A stretch of 8,825 nucleotides of DNA. It comes from GCA-2683825 sp965662355. Lineage in GTDB: Bacteria > Planctomycetota > UBA1135 > GCA-002686595. The notes under the pieces are model-generated. The model was not told the origin of the DNA. It did not search any database and worked only from the letters and a program-made list of their open reading frames with translations. The position numbers and the translations under genes were made by a program. Positions 4,613-8,825 of this stretch are shown here, piece by piece; position 1 is the first letter of the stretch; every line of letters begins with the position of its first letter. The DNA is taken from positions 1-8,825 of the forward strand of contig CBFIHP010000053.1 in assembly GCA_965662355.1 (NCBI GenBank), written 5' to 3'.

Positions 4613-7600
4613 CTAAGGCAAGACGAATACGTTGTAGTCCAACCCGAAGCCGTCACTGTTTGAATTCCCGTTGGGACCCAAGGCCACCCAGATGATGTCT
4701 CCGGTGCCAAGCGGGAGAAAAGACAGGGCACTGTTTATCGTGACGCTGCCCACTCCGATGTCGGTAGTCAGCAGAGTCAACGTATTCGACCCGCTGCTTT
4801 GCACCAGCACTTGGACCTCCAGTCCCGCAGAAGAACCGGATAATGTTGCACTGCCGTAGACCGCATAGGTGCCGGGAAACTTGACACGATAGCCCGCCAT
4901 TGCGAAACGCTCGTCGGTGCTTCCCTGGGCCAGGCCTTCTCCCGGGTGTCCTCCGGTCGCACGGAAACTGCCATACCCCAGCTCGCTCGCCGGCTCAGGG
5001 AAAGCGAGCCCCCTGTCGGTGTAGCGCGCGCTTTGGGGATGCCAATTCATCGAACGGAAACTGTTGACGCTGGTCACCGGGCCCGAGGCATTCCAGCCGT
5101 AGAGCCACCCCTCCTGCGGGGAGGAGGCCTGGAAATCGTCTCGATAGTTGGCCACCGGCCGAATATTTCCGATGTTGCCGATGGTGAACCCGGTCGTGAC
5201 CGATGCACCGCCTATCGGTGTGACGGTGAAGGTATTCGGTCCGGCGAAGACCAGGGAGGTAATCAGAAGGTCGAAGCTGTAGGGGTGGATGGGAATGGTC
5301 GTAGGTGGCGCACCGTTGAAGACGATGTCCACACTGTCCTGACCGTGGTCAAGGTTGACCCGCAGCGACAGATCGATGGTTCCGAGGATCCATGGGTCGA
5401 TGGCTGGCATGTTGGCCGGCAAGCCACTCGATGAGAGCGGCATGTCCAAAAGGTCTTTACCACTGGCGTCATCGACGAGAGTGATCGACTTGACGACCGC
5501 CGGCTGAGTGAAGGGCGGGAATCTATAGGTATCGATCAAGATTCCGCCCGCTGGGGCTACCGTAGAGGCCGTCGGTAGCCCGGTGCTGTCGACAAGCCCC
5601 GCGGGGATGTGTCCGAAGATGCTGCGAGGAGGGTCGGAGGGTTGCCTGCGGGGATCCGCAGGGGCGGGGATAGCGAGAGAACTGAGGGCCTGAAGATCCA
5701 ATCCCATCTCACCTTGCGGGTGATGGCAGCTGAGGCAAAACTTGTTGGTCTGGGAGTCGGGTCGCGGCCGATTGTTGAAGCGCGGGCCCTCAGGGAAGTG
5801 GATCGAGGAGCGCAAGTGAGTTACGTCACCCGATGCCGTAAGCGCTTGAACCGAATCGCGATGGACTCGGTTGTCTTGACGGTAGTTGAGGAAACAGGCA
5901 TAGGCATCAAAAGTCGGTTCGCCCTTCGCACGCAGTATTGCAGACACTTCCTCGTGAACCCATTCCGGGTAGCGGTCTGCGTAGTACGTGCGCCAGTCAC
6001 CTGTATAGGCGGAATCGAGGCCTATCAGCGTTCCACCTGCATGATTGCAAGCGCTTTCGAGATCGACGCTATGTGCGAGGACCTTGAAGTTATCTATCCA
6101 GCCGCGGAAACCGTCGGTTTGCCCAGCGGAGGCTCCGACCGTCAACACTCCCACTTGCATCTGGAATAATCCGGAGTCGTTCGACTGCCAACGAGATAGC
6201 GGCAGGCCGTTGAGGTGCAAGTCGATCAGCTTGCCTTGCTGACGGATTTGAAGCCCGACATGAGACCAACCGTCATTGGGAACCAGGTCGGAGAGCGGAT
6301 GACCTCCCGGTGCGATCGGTGCGGGGACGTTGACGCGGTGCTCGATTTCGCCACTCGAGTTCAAGAACAAGAACTGGGAGCGGTTTTCCAGCCGCAGTTC
6401 GGATGCATCGGGAAAACGAATCAGTCGCTTGTTTCCTGAGGGACCTCCTTCACGGGTGTCGAGGAAGAGCCCCACGTACCAATCGTGAGCATCGAAAGCC
6501 TGGCCTGTAGGCTGAGACGGGACCGCATATTCGAGGCCGTTTGCACCGTCCAGCCAGAAACCCTTGCCATGCACTCCGCCTGTTGCCGCAGGCTCGACAC
6601 GGCCTGTTCCTCCGACAACCTGCGCATAGTCGGGGACGGCCCAACGATTCGGATGAGGGGCGGCGGCATTCTGCAAGCGGACCGAACCGGTGAATTGCTT
6701 GAGCGAGTTGTCCCAGCCCGTGTGGTGCTCGTAGTAGGGGAAGTAGTTTGTCGATCCTCCGGAACCGAAGCTCGGATCCCTGTGTTCTAGAAGACCCGTC
6801 ATGTTGGACAGGATGAATGCGTCGGGATCGAGGTAATCGTCGAAGACCAGCTCAGCCGTGTGCTTGCTGTTGTTCAGATGCCACACGACGTCGCGGTACA
6901 CGAGTGTCGTCGCATTCTCTTTGTAGTTCAGCTTGGCCTCGAGCGAATCGATGATGTTGGCGTTGTCGTTTTCCCAGGCCGGCATGAACTTCGTTGAGCG
7001 ACCATATCCGAGGAATAGCTTGCCGGCATTCGGATCCGAGAGGAAGGCGGGAGGATTCGACCAAGGAGGGGTGCTGTTGGGTTGAAACAGATCTACCAGG
7101 CGATGCTGTGGACCGTAGAGAGGACTTCCGTCTCCCGCGCCGATCGCATAGTCCATGTCGTTGTTCAGGTTGTCGATTTGAATGATCTTGCCCTGGGTCC
7201 ACTTGCCCACGACACAGATCCCCTGGTGTTTGCCGCCGTTTTCAACAATGCTGGTCGTCGCGGTTTGGTCGAGTGGGTGGAACTGGTTGTCATACCGCGC
7301 CCCGCCCGACTGCGTCATAATCGCAAGGATGCCATCTGGGGAGAGGCGGTCCTTGATCGTCTCCATGAACAGGTTATTCGCATCGCGATCGATCCAAGGA
7401 TAGCTGCCGCCAATGTCCACGGCAGGATCGGTCTCTGGTGAAGCGGGGTTCAGAATCGGCACTCCCCCCGGATCCCGAAAAGGCTCCAATGCGAAGCCCA
7501 GGGTGTCTTTGATACGGGGGTCATACGGTGCGAAGCTTATCGGATAGAACTCCGTCCAGTTTTGCACGTTGGCGGGATCGTTCAAGACATCCGAGTACGA

Positions 7601-8371
7601 ATACACGATGTCGACGTGTTGCGGAATGTATTGAGGGTTGTTGGTCGCCGGATGGAACCAGGTCATGTCACTGGAGCCAAAGCGAACGACCATGAGTCGT
7701 CCGTCCGCTGCGATGGTGGGCTCGAAACCCTGGCCGTGATAGGGAGCCAGGGTTCCCATTGCGTCGACCGGTCCCATCAGGATCGGACCCATCTTGGACC
7801 ACTGCTTGGTGACAGATGCGATGGAGGCATTCGCCGTCTTCGGATTGTCGAGGAGTATTTCTACCCGAGTCGTGAAGAGGCGAATTCGTGACGACGACCC
7901 CGCGCCGGACTCTCGGGCCGTGGCAACGACGTCGACCTCGTAGCGATCCTGACTTCCCGAAGCCTGCGGCCATTCCTCGTTGTCCCACAAACACGTGTGA
8001 AGGCGATCCCAGTTTGGTTCCGGAGCCCAATCGATTGCCGGAGAAGGGGTGAATAGGGTGGAGCGATTGATCGTTGGGCCCGCACCGCTGAGCAGCACCG
8101 GTGCAACGAGCTTCTCGGGGATGATCAATCCAAACCTTGCCGTTCCGCCCTCGACAATCATGCCGACACGTCCGTCCGATGTTGTGCGGTACGCGGGAAT
8201 GTGCGGCCGTAGAAAGAACGGAGCTGGTGTCCCAGGCGTTCCCGCATTGACGACTCCGGTTACCTCGCGCCAGATGGCAGGGGACTCGGGAACTCCTTGA
8301 GGGTTCTGAGCTAGGGCCGTCGTGGCAGCTATTGCGAGACAGAGAGGGAATGCGACAAATTTGTGATTCAT
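4613..8371 (-). CDS. Large secreted multidomain protein with LamG-like domain and CXXCH heme motif
   Basis: This 1252-residue protein begins with a signal peptide (Lys4, hydrophobic 5-19, cleavage after ALA21), so it is probably periplasmic or cell-surface. Residues 30-560 are beta-rich; 'FEPTIAADGRLMVVRF' from 216 and 'LSPDGILAIMT' near 345 look like blades of a TolB/PD40-type propeller. Residues 602-765 ('GFWLDGANGLEY' to 'GWIDNFKVL') have the hallmarks of a LamG/concanavalin-like carbohydrate-binding sandwich. C879-L-S-C882-H883, followed by 'PQGEMGLDLQAL', is a c-type heme site resembling the planctomycete PSCyt1 pattern; Met888 is close by, but the axial ligand cannot be fixed. An Ig-like region (about 960-1070) and a C-terminal module starting 'NYRDDFQ' (Tyr1076) complete it. 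No hydrolase active site is recognised. The ATG has no Shine-Dalgarno site: the bases before it are C-rich. It may bind or sense polysaccharide with an attached redox centre. Confidence 0.88.
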   Translation of the reverse strand: MNHKFVAFPLCLAIAATTALAQNPQGVPESPAIWREVTGVVNAGTPGTPAPFFLRPHIPAYRTTSDGRVGMIVEGGTARFGLIIPEKLVAPVLLSGAGPTINRSTLFTPSPAIDWAPEPNWDRLHTCLWDNEEWPQASGSQDRYEVDVVATARESGAGSSSRIRLFTTRVEILLDNPKTANASIASVTKQWSKMGPILMGPVDAMGTLAPYHGQGFEPTIAADGRLMVVRFGSSDMTWFHPATNNPQYIPQHVDIVYSYSDVLNDPANVQNWTEFYPISFAPYDPRIKDTLGFALEPFRDPGGVPILNPASPETDPAVDIGGSYPWIDRDANNLFMETIKDRLSPDGILAIMTQSGGARYDNQFHPLDQTATTSIVENGGKHQGICVVGKWTQGKIIQIDNLNNDMDYAIGAGDGSPLYGPQHRLVDLFQPNSTPPWSNPPAFLSDPNAGKLFLGYGRSTKFMPAWENDNANIIDSLEAKLNYKENATTLVYRDVVWHLNNSKHTAELVFDDYLDPDAFILSNMTGLLEHRDPSFGSGGSTNYFPYYEHHTGWDNSLKQFTGSVRLQNAAAPHPNRWAVPDYAQVVGGTGRVEPAATGGVHGKGFWLDGANGLEYAVPSQPTGQAFDAHDWYVGLFLDTREGGPSGNKRLIRFPDASELRLENRSQFLFLNSSGEIEHRVNVPAPIAPGGHPLSDLVPNDGWSHVGLQIRQQGKLIDLHLNGLPLSRWQSNDSGLFQMQVGVLTVGASAGQTDGFRGWIDNFKVLAHSVDLESACNHAGGTLIGLDSAYTGDWRTYYADRYPEWVHEEVSAILRAKGEPTFDAYACFLNYRQDNRVHRDSVQALTASGDVTHLRSSIHFPEGPRFNNRPRPDSQTNKFCLSCHHPQGEMGLDLQALSSLAIPAPADPRRQPSDPPRSIFGHIPAGLVDSTGLPTASTVAPAGGILIDTYRFPPFTQPAVVKSITLVDDASGKDLLDMPLSSSGLPANMPAIDPWILGTIDLSLRVNLDHGQDSVDIVFNGAPPTTIPIHPYSFDLLITSLVFAGPNTFTVTPIGGASVTTGFTIGNIGNIRPVANYRDDFQASSPQEGWLYGWNASGPVTSVNSFRSMNWHPQSARYTDRGLAFPEPASELGYGSFRATGGHPGEGLAQGSTDERFAMAGYRVKFPGTYAVYGSATLSGSSAGLEVQVLVQSSGSNTLTLLTTDIGVGSVTINSALSFLPLGTGDIIWVALGPNGNSNSDGFGLDYNVFVLP

Positions 8372-8825
8372 TGGGGGAGGATCCTATGGACCAAAAGGCC
8401 TCGGCCTGATCAGGAGACCTGCCGTTTTTCCAACACTAGCGAAGGAGCACAGCGATCCCGATGCCTACATGTTTCCAGCCTGAGCAAGGGCTTGTCCTTC
8501 GGACGGCGCCCCAGCAACACTCCGCTAGCCCGTCAACAAAGTCGACGGTCTCAGGTATCCCGATTTTCTTGTGTTTCCAGGCGGTGAGTGTCCCAACATG
8601 GTTCACCTGCGGCGGCGCGGATTTCAGGAATGTGTTTTTTTTAGGCCGGGCTTCCCAGGGTGCAGCCCTACGGTCGACTCCCACCTACTGACAATCAGGC
8701 ACTTGGAGCAGCGGGGCCGGGGCCCCTGTGATTCAACATTTTCCCACCGCAAGAAGGCCCTGAGCTCCTTCGTGTCAACCACAACCGGCGGCGCGGCGAG
8801 AGAGCGCAGAGAGCCTGGGAGCGTA
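8372..8825. other. Region without a convincing gene
   Basis: These bases lie upstream of the large minus-strand gene and should hold its promoter, but no clear -35/-10 pair is seen. There are overlapping open frames of about 80 codons on both strands (8461-8691 plus, 8436-8684 minus); neither has a ribosome binding site or protein-like features, so they are not called. Visible structure: the 10-bp palindrome 'cctgatcagg' at 8405-8414, 34 bases from the ATG and a possible operator; a T8 run at 8635-8642; and a GC-rich patch of ggggcc/ggcccc near 8713-8726. No tRNA T-loop signature was found. Confidence 0.5.
8405..8414. promoter_or_regulatory. 10-bp palindrome upstream of large gene
   Basis: 'cctgatcagg' is perfectly palindromic and lies 34 bases before the start codon of the minus-strand gene, where a repressor or activator site would be expected. 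A single 10-bp palindrome is weak evidence, and no promoter core accompanies it. Confidence 0.2.

Noticed and set aside
4946..6169. Plus-strand open frames of 162 and 186 codons (4946-5434, 5609-6169)
   Set aside because: They lie wholly antisense to the large minus-strand gene, which has a signal peptide and recognisable domains; their translations are Arg/Val-rich without motifs, typical of shadow frames in GC-rich DNA.
8635..8642. T8 run as an intrinsic terminator
   Set aside because: Only a 4-5 bp stem can be formed just before it and no plus-strand gene precedes it.
8436..8691. Small genes of about 80 codons on either strand upstream of the large gene
   Set aside because: They are mutually overlapping, lack ribosome binding sites and show no protein-like features; the region is better read as intergenic.

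Overview
The window looks like a GC-rich chromosome segment from a member of the Planctomycetota, probably one of the marine lineages whose genomes are full of large, repetitive secreted beta-proteins. This is an inference from protein style: signal peptides ending in -AQ, a 'VDDDAGPG..F..V.DAVDAA' beta-helix start, a cytochrome motif resembling the planctomycete PSCyt1 pattern, a 'NYRDDFQ' C-terminal module and weak or absent Shine-Dalgarno sites. No rRNA, tRNA, CRISPR array, transposase or integrase is visible.

Layout: bases 1-343 are a non-coding leader rich in short repeats. Bases 344-1564 (+) encode a secreted right-handed beta-helix type protein with Gly/Asp loops, and a 24-bp inverted repeat (23/24 identical) brackets this gene. 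A 290-bp gap follows, with a stem-loop and a possible 30-codon ORF whose stop overlaps the next start. Bases 1855-2802 (+) encode a patatin-like (RssA-type) serine hydrolase with an intact Ser-Asp dyad. A structured spacer with an imperfect hairpin and an AT-rich patch leads to 3025-4452 (+), a second secreted protein of unknown function. A 13-bp perfect hairpin lies between this gene and the convergent gene at 8371-4613 (-), a 1252-residue secreted protein combining a propeller-like N-terminal half, a LamG-like domain, a CXXCH heme motif, an Ig-like region and a C-terminal beta-module. Bases 8372-8825 carry no convincing gene.

The genes do not form an obvious pathway or operon: each is separated by 150-300 bases with hairpins between them, and one is convergent. 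Three of the four products are predicted to be exported. The hydrolase is the only one with a recognisable catalytic site and is predicted to be cytoplasmic. I did not find a clear new defence or mobile system. The best leads are the inverted repeat bracketing the first gene, the motif-rich leader before it, and the heme/LamG/propeller fusion.
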